Source: Arthrobacter sp. StoSoilA2 (lineage in GTDB: Bacteria; Actinomycetota; Actinomycetes; Actinomycetales; Micrococcaceae). Taken from it: 64,000 bases of DNA. The notes beneath the pieces are model-generated. The model saw nothing but the letters and a program-made list of their open reading frames with translations. It was not told the DNA's origin and searched no databases. The position numbers and the translations under genes were made by a program. Below are positions 15,384 to 22,750 of the stretch, piece after piece (position 1 is the first letter of the stretch; each line of letters begins with the position of its first letter). The DNA lies in NCBI RefSeq assembly GCF_019977195.1, contig NZ_AP024643.1, positions 1,178,001 to 1,242,000 of the forward strand, written 5' to 3'.

Positions 15384-16385
15384 ATGGCGTATACCGCCGA
15401 GAATTGGCCCATCACCGCGGCCCTCCTGCAGTTCCCCGGCACCGACGCTGCGGGGCGGCACATCAACGACGCCGATGCCTCCGTGTGGGCGGGCGTCCTC
15501 CAGGAAGTAAAAGAAGCCGGGTTCGCCAACGCGGACCTCACCGACAGCTGGGTCCGTCCGGGCGATCTCAGCACGGATCGGCTGACCGAGTTCAAGCAGA
15601 CGGCTGACGAAGTGGGAATCGGAGTGCCCGTCATCTCGGCAATCCGCCGAAGCGTCATCCACCAGACGGACTGGGCCGACAACCTCGCCTACAGCCACCG
15701 CACCATCGATGCCGCTGCGGAGCTCGGATGCGAGGTTGTCTCCTTCGGACTTCACCAGGCCATCACGCCGGAGCAGCAGAAGCAGTTGTGGTTCTGGACG
15801 GTGGAGGGTTACAAGGACCCGGTAGGGGACAAGGAACGGTGGGGCAACGCCGTGAGCCGCCTCCGCGAACTTGGCAAGCATGCAGCAGAAGCCGGCATCC
15901 TCATCTCCCTGGAAATGTACGAGGACACCTACCTCGGCACCGCTGATTCCTCCGTACAGCTGGTCCAGGACATCGATCTGGACAACGTCGGCCTCAACCC
16001 GGACCTGGGTAACCTGATCCGCCTGCACCGTCCCATCGAGGACTGGCGCGAGATGGTGGCCAAGACCCTGCCGTACTCCAACTACTGGCACATGAAGAAT
16101 TACATCCGCGACGAAGATGTGGCCCGTGACAGCTACATCACCATGCCCGCACCCATGGAAAGCGGTCTTATCAACTACCGCGAGGCATTCAAGTTCGCTC
16201 TCTCGGTCGGCTTCCAGGGCATCCTCTGCACCGAGCATTACGGTGGCGACGGGCTCAGCGTCACGGCCAGCAACCAGGAATACCTGCGCCGCCACGTCCT
16301 GCCGAAGACGGAGGGTTACAAACTCGGCACGAGCCAGGTCGCGCAAGGCCGGCAACAGCCCGCGACAGAATTCGCAGGAGTCTAA
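15384..16385 (+). CDS. TIM-barrel sugar isomerase/epimerase-like enzyme (possible 3-oxo-acid decarboxylase)
   Basis: 333 aa, AP-endonuclease-2/xylose-isomerase-like barrel. Metal-site residues fit: ISLEMYEDTYL (Glu), NVGLNPDLGN (Asp), YWHMKNY (His) and CTEHYGGDG (Glu). ATG 15384 has AGGAG 8 nt upstream; the GTG at 15375 is too close to that site. First gene of the operon, 3 nt before the DhaK-DhaL kinase. Proteins of this family include true isomerases and also 3-oxo-sugar-acid decarboxylases such as OiaC of D-apionate degradation. Given the neighbouring dehydrogenase and kinase, I favour decarboxylation giving a tetrulose. This is inference. Confidence 0.75.
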   Translation: MAYTAENWPITAALLQFPGTDAAGRHINDADASVWAGVLQEVKEAGFANADLTDSWVRPGDLSTDRLTEFKQTADEVGIGVPVISAIRRSVIHQTDWADNLAYSHRTIDAAAELGCEVVSFGLHQAITPEQQKQLWFWTVEGYKDPVGDKERWGNAVSRLRELGKHAAEAGILISLEMYEDTYLGTADSSVQLVQDIDLDNVGLNPDLGNLIRLHRPIEDWREMVAKTLPYSNYWHMKNYIRDEDVARDSYITMPAPMESGLINYREAFKFALSVGFQGILCTEHYGGDGLSVTASNQEYLRRHVLPKTEGYKLGTSQVAQGRQQPATEFAGV

Positions 16386-16388
16386 GGA

Positions 16389-18137
16389 ATGACACAGATT
16401 TTCGACAACCCGGCAGACTTTGCCGATGAAGCCCTGGACGGCTTCGTGGCTGCCAACCGCGGCTATGTTGCCAGGGTGGATGGCGGCGTGGTCCGCTCCA
16501 CCGAAGTACCTGCCGGGCAAGTGGCGTTGGTGGTCGGCGGCGGTTCCGGGCACTACCCGGCCTTCGCCGGATTGGTCGGCCCCGGTCTCGCAACCGGCTC
16601 GGCCTGCGGCAACATGTTCGCCTCCCCGGCGGCCGGCCAGGTATACCGCGTGGCCAAAGCGGCCAATGCCGGAGGTGGGGTTTTGCTCAGCTACGGCAAT
16701 TACGCTGGCGACGTCCTGCACTTCGGGCAGGCACAGCTCCGCCTCAACGCCGAGGGCATCGAAACGCGCACTGTCACCGTCACTGACGACATCGCCAGTG
16801 CACCCATCGATCAACTAGGGAAGCGCCGCGGCATCGCGGGCGACCTGACAGTCTTCAAGATTGCCGGTGCCGCCGCCGAAGCGGGACTGAACCTTGACGA
16901 CGTCGAGCGTTTGGCCATCAAGACCAACTACCGGACGCGGTCCCTCGGCGTGGCTTTCGACGGTTGTACGCTGCCTGGTGCCAAGGATCCGCTGTTTCAC
17001 GTCCCGGCCGGGCAGATGTCCCTGGGCCTTGGAATCCACGGTGAGCCGGGCATCTCTGAACACCCGATGCCCACCGCGTCCGAGCTTGCACAGCTTCTGG
17101 TTTCCAAGCTGCTCGCGGACAAGCCTGAGGACGCGGGGGATCGCGTGGTGGCGATCGTCAACGGCCTGGGCACTGTGAAGTACGACGAGCTCTTCCTGCT
17201 GTTCGGCAAGGTCGAAAAGCTGCTCACCGCCGCTGGCCTCACCGTTATTGAACCGGAATGCGGCGAGCTGGTGACCAGTTTGGACATGTCCGGACTGTCC
17301 CTGACGCTGCTCTGGCTGGACGAGGAACTCGAACAGTATTGGGCCGCGCCCGCCGATACTCCCGCTTTCCGCAAGGGCAGCATGGCACCCCGCGCAGCGC
17401 GCGCCGAGGCAGCGATCGTCGACGCCGAAACCGCCGACGTCGAACAGCCCACCCCGGCGGCGGCGGAACTCGGGCGGCAGGCCGTGGCGGTTCTCGGCCA
17501 GGTCCGCGATGTCGTCGTCGAACACGAAGACGAGCTCGGCAAGCTGGATGCTATCGCCGGCGATGGTGATCACGGAATCGGCATGCGTCGCGGCGTCGAC
17601 GCTGCGGCTGCTGCGGGCGAGGCCGAGTCGGGCTCATCGGTAGCGCGGGTCCTTGCAGCGGCCGGCGAGGCCTGGAGCGAACGGGCAGGCGGAACATCCG
17701 GCGCGCTGTGGGGTTCGGCGGTCATCGCGGCCGGCCAAGCACTCGGCAACCGCGAATCGTATTCGTCCCGCGACGCCGCCGCCGCGGTGAAGGCCTTCGT
17801 CCTGGCCATCACCGAACTCGGCAAGGCCGAGCCCGGAGACAAGACCATGGTGGACGCCCTCCTGCCGTTCCGGGACGCCTTCCTGACAGAGCTCGACGGC
17901 GGTGCTCCCGTTGATCGGGCACTGGCAGCAGCCGCTGCGGCTGCTGAATTGGCTGCCGCGCATACCGCTGAACTGCGGCCGCTCAAGGGCCGGGCGCGCC
18001 CACTTGCCGAGAAGAGCCTCGGCCATCCGGATCCAGGCGCAGTCTCCTTTGGCCTGATCGCCACAAGGATCTCCCAACACATTGATTCACTACTGGCCAG
18101 CGCTGCTTCAGCGTCTCCGGCCGGAAACGGAGCCTAA
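16389..18137 (+). CDS. Single-chain DhaK-DhaL kinase, probable erythrulose kinase
   Basis: 582 aa ATP-dependent dihydroxyacetone-kinase family protein. The DhaK half (about 1-330) shows GGGSGHYPAFAGLVGPG and the substrate-binding histidine in GLGIHGEPG. The DhaL half (about 365-570) shows the ADP/Mg loop AIAGDGDHGIGM, GGTSGALWG, GDKTMVDAL and a closing RARPLAEKSLGHPDPGA. Members acting on D- or L-erythrulose (DerK/LerK) cluster with EryH- and EryI-type isomerases, as here (18140 and 21904). The domains are joined by an Ala/Glu linker. Kinase assignment is strong; the tetrulose substrate is inferred from context. Confidence 0.85.
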   Translation: MTQIFDNPADFADEALDGFVAANRGYVARVDGGVVRSTEVPAGQVALVVGGGSGHYPAFAGLVGPGLATGSACGNMFASPAAGQVYRVAKAANAGGGVLLSYGNYAGDVLHFGQAQLRLNAEGIETRTVTVTDDIASAPIDQLGKRRGIAGDLTVFKIAGAAAEAGLNLDDVERLAIKTNYRTRSLGVAFDGCTLPGAKDPLFHVPAGQMSLGLGIHGEPGISEHPMPTASELAQLLVSKLLADKPEDAGDRVVAIVNGLGTVKYDELFLLFGKVEKLLTAAGLTVIEPECGELVTSLDMSGLSLTLLWLDEELEQYWAAPADTPAFRKGSMAPRAARAEAAIVDAETADVEQPTPAAAELGRQAVAVLGQVRDVVVEHEDELGKLDAIAGDGDHGIGMRRGVDAAAAAGEAESGSSVARVLAAAGEAWSERAGGTSGALWGSAVIAAGQALGNRESYSSRDAAAAVKAFVLAITELGKAEPGDKTMVDALLPFRDAFLTELDGGAPVDRALAAAAAAAELAAAHTAELRPLKGRARPLAEKSLGHPDPGAVSFGLIATRISQHIDSLLASAASASPAGNGA

Positions 18138-18139
18138 GA

Positions 18140-18622
18140 ATGAGCGACACACAAGGCTGGCGCATCGTCGTCGGCAACGACGAAGCCGGAGTGGAATACA
18201 AGCAGGCACTCCTGGCATTGCTGGAATCCGACCCGCGCGTTGCAGCAGTGACCGATGCCGGAGTCGGTGCCAACGATTCAACGGCCTATCCGCACGTTGC
18301 AGTCGATGCCGCCCGCAAGGTAGCTGACGGTGAGTTCGATCGGGCCCTTCTGATCTGCGGCACCGGGCTGGGCGTGGCCATTGCGGCCAACAAGGTCCCC
18401 GGAATCCGTGCGGTGACCGCCCACGACAGCTACTCGGTGGAACGGTCAGTTTTGAGCAACAATGCGCAGGTCCTCACGCTCGGGCAGCGGGTGATTGGCT
18501 TGGAACTGGCCAAGAAGCTCGTAGGGGAGTGGCTCGGCCACCGCTTTGACCAAAACTCATCCTCCGCCGCGAAGGTGGACGCCATTTGCTCCTACGAGCC
18601 CAACTACACGAAGGCAGTTTGA
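18140..18622 (+). CDS. RpiB/EryI-type sugar-phosphate isomerase
   Basis: 160 aa LacAB/RpiB family. The active-site region CGTGLGVAIAANKVPGIRA is intact and the HDSYSVERSVLSNNAQVLTLG helix is conserved. The N-terminal DHAG of RpiB is DEAG here, as in enzymes that take four-carbon sugars. In erythritol and threitol pathways this family converts D-erythrulose 4-phosphate to D-erythrose 4-phosphate (EryI/DerI). Start 2 nt after the kinase stop. Ribose-5-phosphate isomerase is the alternative. Confidence 0.8.
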   Translation: MSDTQGWRIVVGNDEAGVEYKQALLALLESDPRVAAVTDAGVGANDSTAYPHVAVDAARKVADGEFDRALLICGTGLGVAIAANKVPGIRAVTAHDSYSVERSVLSNNAQVLTLGQRVIGLELAKKLVGEWLGHRFDQNSSSAAKVDAICSYEPNYTKAV

Positions 18623-18624
18623 TC

Positions 18625-19614
18625 ATGACCATTCCTGAAGCAACCGAAGGCACCGCGAAAAACGAAGCCCGGAAGATCGCCGTCGTCGGCTCCGGTTACA
18701 TGGGTGGCGGCATCGCCCAGGTCCTGGCACTCGGCGGAGCGCGCGTGGCTTTGGCTGATGTATCTGCCGAGATCGCGCAGAAGAACTTCGACCGCCTCCT
18801 GGTTGAGTCTGACCAGTTCATTGCCGATGGCCTTTTCCCTGAAGGTTCCACGGAGATCCTCAAGCAGAACCTGTGGGCCGCGAAGGACATTGAGGAAGCC
18901 GTTGCGGACGCCGACTTCATCGAGGAATGCGTTCCCGAGGTCCTGGAAATCAAGCATCAGACGCTCGCCCGGATCAGCGCAGCTGCCCGCCCGGATGCCC
19001 TGATCGGCTCCAACACATCCACGATTTCCATTGCCGCCTTGGCAGAAGCCGTGACCAACCCCGAGCGGTTCCTGGGCGTGCACTTCTCCAACCCGTCGCC
19101 GTTTATCCCCGGCGTCGAGGTGATTCCGCACGCCGGCACCGACGCCGCCACGGTAGCCGCTTCCCGCGAGCTGGTCCACGCGGCCGGCAAGCAGACCGCC
19201 GTCGTGAAGGACGTTACGGGTTTTGTGCTCAACCGCCTGCAGTACGCGCTGTTCCACGAAGCTGCGCAGCTGGTGGAGCAGGGCATCGCAACAGCGGACG
19301 ACGTCGACACCCTGGTGCGTACGACGTTCGGCTTCCGCTTGCCGTTCTTTGGTCCGTTTGCGATCGCGGACATGGCCGGTTTGGACGTTTACAACTTCTG
19401 CTACAAGTCCCTGCAGACCGGCTTCCCGGAGCGGTTTGCGACGCCGAAGATCCTCTCGGACCTCGTGGAGGCAGGCAAGCTCGGCACCAAGACCGGCGCG
19501 GGCTTCCTCAACGTCCCCGCCGAGCGCACCCCGGAACTCATCGCATACCGGAACAAGGCCTACGTCGCCATGCAAAAGCTCATTGAAGAGCTCGGCCCGG
19601 CACCCATCAACTAA
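18625..19614 (+). CDS. 3-hydroxyacyl-CoA-dehydrogenase-like NAD enzyme, possible 3-hydroxy sugar-acid dehydrogenase
   Basis: 329 aa. A Rossmann fold IAVVGSGYMGGGIAQVLALGG (residues about 15-35) is followed by ECVPE, SNTSTISI and the catalytic HFSNP, then a C-terminal helical domain with GFVLNRLQ. The family comprises 3-hydroxybutyryl-CoA dehydrogenases and free-acid enzymes such as L-gulonate 3-dehydrogenase (CRYL1). In an operon with a sugar kinase and no acyl-CoA genes, oxidation of a sugar acid at C3 is more plausible than fat oxidation. ATG 18625 follows the RpiB stop by 2 nt; 18586 would overlap it. Confidence 0.75.
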   Translation: MTIPEATEGTAKNEARKIAVVGSGYMGGGIAQVLALGGARVALADVSAEIAQKNFDRLLVESDQFIADGLFPEGSTEILKQNLWAAKDIEEAVADADFIEECVPEVLEIKHQTLARISAAARPDALIGSNTSTISIAALAEAVTNPERFLGVHFSNPSPFIPGVEVIPHAGTDAATVAASRELVHAAGKQTAVVKDVTGFVLNRLQYALFHEAAQLVEQGIATADDVDTLVRTTFGFRLPFFGPFAIADMAGLDVYNFCYKSLQTGFPERFATPKILSDLVEAGKLGTKTGAGFLNVPAERTPELIAYRNKAYVAMQKLIEELGPAPIN

Positions 19615-19633
19615 CTTTTTCAGGAGAAAACAC

Positions 19634-20398
19634 ATGTCTTTCCCCGCTGAACGCACCGCCATCGTCACCGGCGCCGTTTCCGAGCGCGGCATCGGCCGCG
19701 CCACAGTGAACTACCTGGCCGCCCAAGGCTGGAACATCGGCATCATCGATCTGGATGACGCCGCCTGCAAGGCTGCAGCCAAGGAAGTTGCTGCAGAATA
19801 TGGGATCCGGGCCCACGGAGTCGGGGCGAACGTCGCCAGCGAAGCCGAAGTACGGGCCGCCATCGATGAACTGGAAGCCGAGCTGCCGCAGATCGTGGCA
19901 CTGGCCAACGTTGCCGGCGTCAGCTCGCCCATCGGCTACCTGGAACTCGAACCTGCCGAGTGGGACCGCGTGCTGAACATCAACCTCAACGGTGTCCACT
20001 ACGCCACCCGCCGGGTGGCTGAATCCATGGTGAAGAACCGGATCGGCCGCATCGTGAACATCTCGTCGGTCTCCGCCCAGCGCGGTGGCGGAACGTTCTC
20101 CAAGACCCCTTACTCGGTTGCCAAAGCCGGTGTGATCGGCCTGACCCGTGCCACAGCCCGGGAACTGGGCGAATACGACATCACCGTCAACGCGATCTCA
20201 CCCGGTCCCATCGACACCGACATCATGGGCGGCACGCTGAGCCAGGAACGCAAGGACGAACTGACCAAGGACCTCGTGGTGAACCGCGTGGGCTCCACCA
20301 GGGACATCGCCGCCGCCATCGCCTTCCTCATCAGCGAGGACTCCGGATACATCTCCGGCCAGACGCTGAATGTGGATGGCGGGCTGTACATGCACTAG
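19634..20398 (+). CDS. Short-chain dehydrogenase of the tetrulose operon
   Basis: 254 aa classical SDR. Cofactor motif TGAVSERGIGRAT (an expanded TGxxxGIG), NVAG, catalytic Ser in ISSVSAQRGG, YSVAK with Tyr/Lys, and the C-terminal GQTLNVDGGLYMH. ATG 19634 sits 7 nt after AGGAGAA. It could oxidise the entering polyol or sugar, or interconvert epimers, before the C3-oxidation step. Substrate not determined by sequence. Confidence 0.85.
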   Translation: MSFPAERTAIVTGAVSERGIGRATVNYLAAQGWNIGIIDLDDAACKAAAKEVAAEYGIRAHGVGANVASEAEVRAAIDELEAELPQIVALANVAGVSSPIGYLELEPAEWDRVLNINLNGVHYATRRVAESMVKNRIGRIVNISSVSAQRGGGTFSKTPYSVAKAGVIGLTRATARELGEYDITVNAISPGPIDTDIMGGTLSQERKDELTKDLVVNRVGSTRDIAAAIAFLISEDSGYISGQTLNVDGGLYMH

Positions 20399-20402
20399 GG
20401 CC

Positions 20403-20495
20403 ATGAAGACCTGGACCAGAGAACGCAAGATCTACCTTGCCGTGGGCGTCCTTGCCTGCGCAGTGGGCATGGTGCTCATTTTCTTCCCGCGCTGA
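20403..20495 (+). CDS. 30-aa single-pass membrane microprotein
   Basis: A complete 31-codon frame begins 4 nt after the SDR stop, within the operon. It encodes a basic N terminus (MKTWTRERK) then a hydrophobic stretch YLAVGVLACAVGMVLIFF ending in PR: one transmembrane helix with positive-inside ends. A weak AGGG lies about 5 nt before the ATG, so translation could be coupled to the SDR gene. It directly precedes the MFS transporter gene by 56 nt, so a role as transporter subunit or modulator is possible. No named family recognised. Confidence 0.5.
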   Translation: MKTWTRERKIYLAVGVLACAVGMVLIFFPR

Positions 20496-20551
20496 TGGCG
20501 CGCTTCCTAAGCCATCGCAACCCCAACTGAATTGCTCAAAGAGGAGTTTCA

Positions 20552-21901
20552 ATGTCCGTTGCCTCAACTTCCACCAAGGAGTTGCTGGATTCACCGATTC
20601 TGAAGTCGGCCATATCCAAGGCTTCGCTACGGCTGATGCCGATGCTCGTGATCCTGTACGTGGTGGCATTCCTTGACCGCACCAACGTGGGCTTCGCCGA
20701 AGCTGCCCTTGGGGTGGACAAAGGTATCACCGCAGGTGCTTACGCACTGGGTGCCGGTATCTTCTTCATCGGCTACGCATTGTTCGAGATCCCCAGCAAC
20801 CTGCTGCTCACCAAGTTCGGCGCGAAAGTCTGGCTCGCGCGCATCGCCATCACCTGGGGCGTAGTGTCCGCGTGCTTCGCCTTCGTCCAAGGTGAGACGT
20901 CTTTCATCATTCTCCGCTTCCTGCTGGGTGTCACCGAGGCAGGTCTCTTCCCGGGCGTCATCATGTTCCTCGCCGCCTGGTTCCCCAACAAAGTGCGCGT
21001 GAAGATGTTCGCCATCTTCTATCTGGCTCAGCCTCTCTCCCAGATGCTGGGTGCTCCGCTGTCCGGCTGGCTCATCAACATCGGTGACCAGGTTCCTGGC
21101 GTCGCAGGCTGGCAGGTCATGTTCTTCGTTGAAGGTTCGTTGGCCATCGTGGCCGGCATCGCGTCCTTCTTCTTCCTCATCAACAGCCCACAGGACGCCA
21201 AGTTCCTGAGCAAAGAAGAGAAGGTAGCCCTGACTGATGTCATGGCACTGGAAGACACCGTCAAGGAAGAATCAGGTCCGCGCGGTGTGCTGGCTTCCAT
21301 GCGTAACGGCCGGGTCTGGTACTTCACCGTCATCTACTTCTGCCTGCAAGTAGCTGTCTATGGCGTCACGTTCTATTTGCCGCAGCAGGTGTCCCAGCTC
21401 ACCGGCCAAAAGGTGGGGCTCGCCGTCGGACTCCTTGCCGCTATCCCATGGTTCTTCGGCATCTTTGCCTGCTACTTCGTTGGCAAGGCTGCAAACACTG
21501 TGGCACGTCGCCGCCGCTGGGGGACCGCATTGTTCGTCTCCACAGGCCTCTGCATCTTCGGTTCCGCCTGGGCCGGCGCCAACCACCTTCCGGCGTTGGG
21601 CATCATCTTCATCACGCTGGCGGTGTGCAGCTTCCTGTCGACCGGTCCTATTTGCTGGTCTTATCCGACTGCGTTCCTCACCGGAACTGCTGCGGCTGCC
21701 GGTATCGGGCTGATCAATTCCCTGGGCAACCTTGGCGGTTTCGTCGCACCGATCCTTCGCACCACGGTCAACCAGGTCACGGCCTCGGACACGGGCACCA
21801 TGGGTGTTTACGCCCTGGGTGTCCTGCCCTTCCTGGCCGCGCTGATGATGTTCGGCACCCGGGCCTTCACCAACAAAGCCGACGAGTTGCTGGACAAGTA
21901 G
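20552..21901 (+). CDS. MFS transporter, anion:cation symporter type
   Basis: 449 aa with about 12 transmembrane helices. The opening (PMLVILYVVAFLDRTNVGFA), GYALFEIPSNLLL and RFLLGVTEAGLFPGVIMFLAAWFP are diagnostic of the ACS/phthalate-permease group, which carries organic anions such as tartrate, galactonate and glucarate. That hints that the operon's substrate is a sugar acid. ATG 20552 follows GAGGAG by 8 nt. The downstream TIM-type gene begins 2 nt after the stop. Confidence 0.85.
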   Translation: MSVASTSTKELLDSPILKSAISKASLRLMPMLVILYVVAFLDRTNVGFAEAALGVDKGITAGAYALGAGIFFIGYALFEIPSNLLLTKFGAKVWLARIAITWGVVSACFAFVQGETSFIILRFLLGVTEAGLFPGVIMFLAAWFPNKVRVKMFAIFYLAQPLSQMLGAPLSGWLINIGDQVPGVAGWQVMFFVEGSLAIVAGIASFFFLINSPQDAKFLSKEEKVALTDVMALEDTVKEESGPRGVLASMRNGRVWYFTVIYFCLQVAVYGVTFYLPQQVSQLTGQKVGLAVGLLAAIPWFFGIFACYFVGKAANTVARRRRWGTALFVSTGLCIFGSAWAGANHLPALGIIFITLAVCSFLSTGPICWSYPTAFLTGTAAAAGIGLINSLGNLGGFVAPILRTTVNQVTASDTGTMGVYALGVLPFLAALMMFGTRAFTNKADELLDK

Positions 21902-21903
21902 CC

Positions 21904-22692
21904 GTGGACAAGACTGCTTTTGATTTCCGGGCTGCTCCTGTCGGGGCCTTGTTCATCGGGGTCAGTACCAAGATGTACATGGGCTACGAGCAGAGTTTGG
22001 CGTGGCTGGAGCAGTTGCTGGCAGAAGTGGACGCCCGTCCGGCCCTTGCGGCCGGGCGGGTGGTCCCGTTTGTGATCCCTTCATTTCCGGTGCTGCCCGC
22101 AGCGTCCGCGATGCTTCAGGGTTCGACAATGGTCCTTGGGGCCCAGAACTGTGGTTGGTCGGACGGGCCGTGGACTGGCGAAGTCTCCCCGTCGATGCTT
22201 GCCGAGCTTGGTGTCGGACTGGTGGAGATCGGCCATGCGGAACGGCGCCGCCACTTTGCCGAAGACGATGCCATGGTGGCCCTGAAGGTTCGTGCCGCCG
22301 TCGACGCTGGCCTGACGCCATTGCTGTGCGTCGGGGAGAGCGTGGTAGATGAACCTGGAACTGCCGCCGAGGCCGTGTTCAGGCAGGTTAAGGCAGCCGT
22401 GTCCGGGGACTGGTCCGTCGCATCCCAATTAGTGATCGCCTACGAACCCGTGTGGGCGATCGGTGCTGCAGAGCCGGCGTCGGCTGCCTACGTTTCCCAG
22501 GTTGTGGCTGAGCTGCGGGTATTGCTCGCTGCCCACGGGGTGGAGCAGATGCCCATCATCTACGGTGGCTCGGCGAAGCCGGGTCTCCTGCCGCAGCTGG
22601 AAGGGGTTTCCGGGCTCTTCCTGGGCCGCTTCGCGCACGACGCCACCAACTTCGGCCGTGTGCTGGATGAGGCCCTCTCCCTGCCCAACTGA
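21904..22692 (+). CDS. Triosephosphate-isomerase-like tetrulose-phosphate isomerase (EryH/LerI type)
   Basis: 262 aa with GTG start 2 nt after the MFS stop; the much longer frame back to 21448 is only an open frame through the MFS gene. Conserved TIM residues: Lys in GVSTKMYMGY (replacing GNWKMN), His in IGHAERRRHF, Glu in YEPVWAIG and the phosphate loop YGGSAKP. The STKMY variant and operon context match EryH/LerI, which convert L-erythrulose 1-phosphate to D-erythrulose 4-phosphate. The last codons and TGA stop are supplied by the palindromic repeat copy C. Confidence 0.8.
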   Translation: MDKTAFDFRAAPVGALFIGVSTKMYMGYEQSLAWLEQLLAEVDARPALAAGRVVPFVIPSFPVLPAASAMLQGSTMVLGAQNCGWSDGPWTGEVSPSMLAELGVGLVEIGHAERRRHFAEDDAMVALKVRAAVDAGLTPLLCVGESVVDEPGTAAEAVFRQVKAAVSGDWSVASQLVIAYEPVWAIGAAEPASAAYVSQVVAELRVLLAAHGVEQMPIIYGGSAKPGLLPQLEGVSGLFLGRFAHDATNFGRVLDEALSLPN

Positions 22693-22750
22693 GTCGCAGC
22701 AGATGCCCTTTTGAGCCCTCAAAACGGCATCTGCTGCGACTCAGTTGGGC
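22684..22750. repeat. Long intergenic palindrome, family 1 copy C
   Basis: Arms CCCAACTGAGTCGCAGCAGA and its complement flank a short GAGCCCTC loop. It overlaps both convergent genes: each arm contributes CCCAACTGA, giving the tripeptide end xPN and stop TGA to the TIM-like gene on plus and to the nuclease/helicase gene on minus. Probable bidirectional terminator. Confidence 0.85.

Noticed and set aside
21448..21903. Open frame extending the TIM-like protein N-terminally by about 150 residues
   Set aside because: It reads through the MFS gene in another frame; the GTG at 21904, 2 nt after the MFS stop, gives the normal family length.
16389..22692. Classical erythritol (EryA-EryB-EryC) operon
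   Set aside because: No erythritol kinase (FGGY) or EryB-like FAD dehydrogenase is present; only the lower isomerase genes match.
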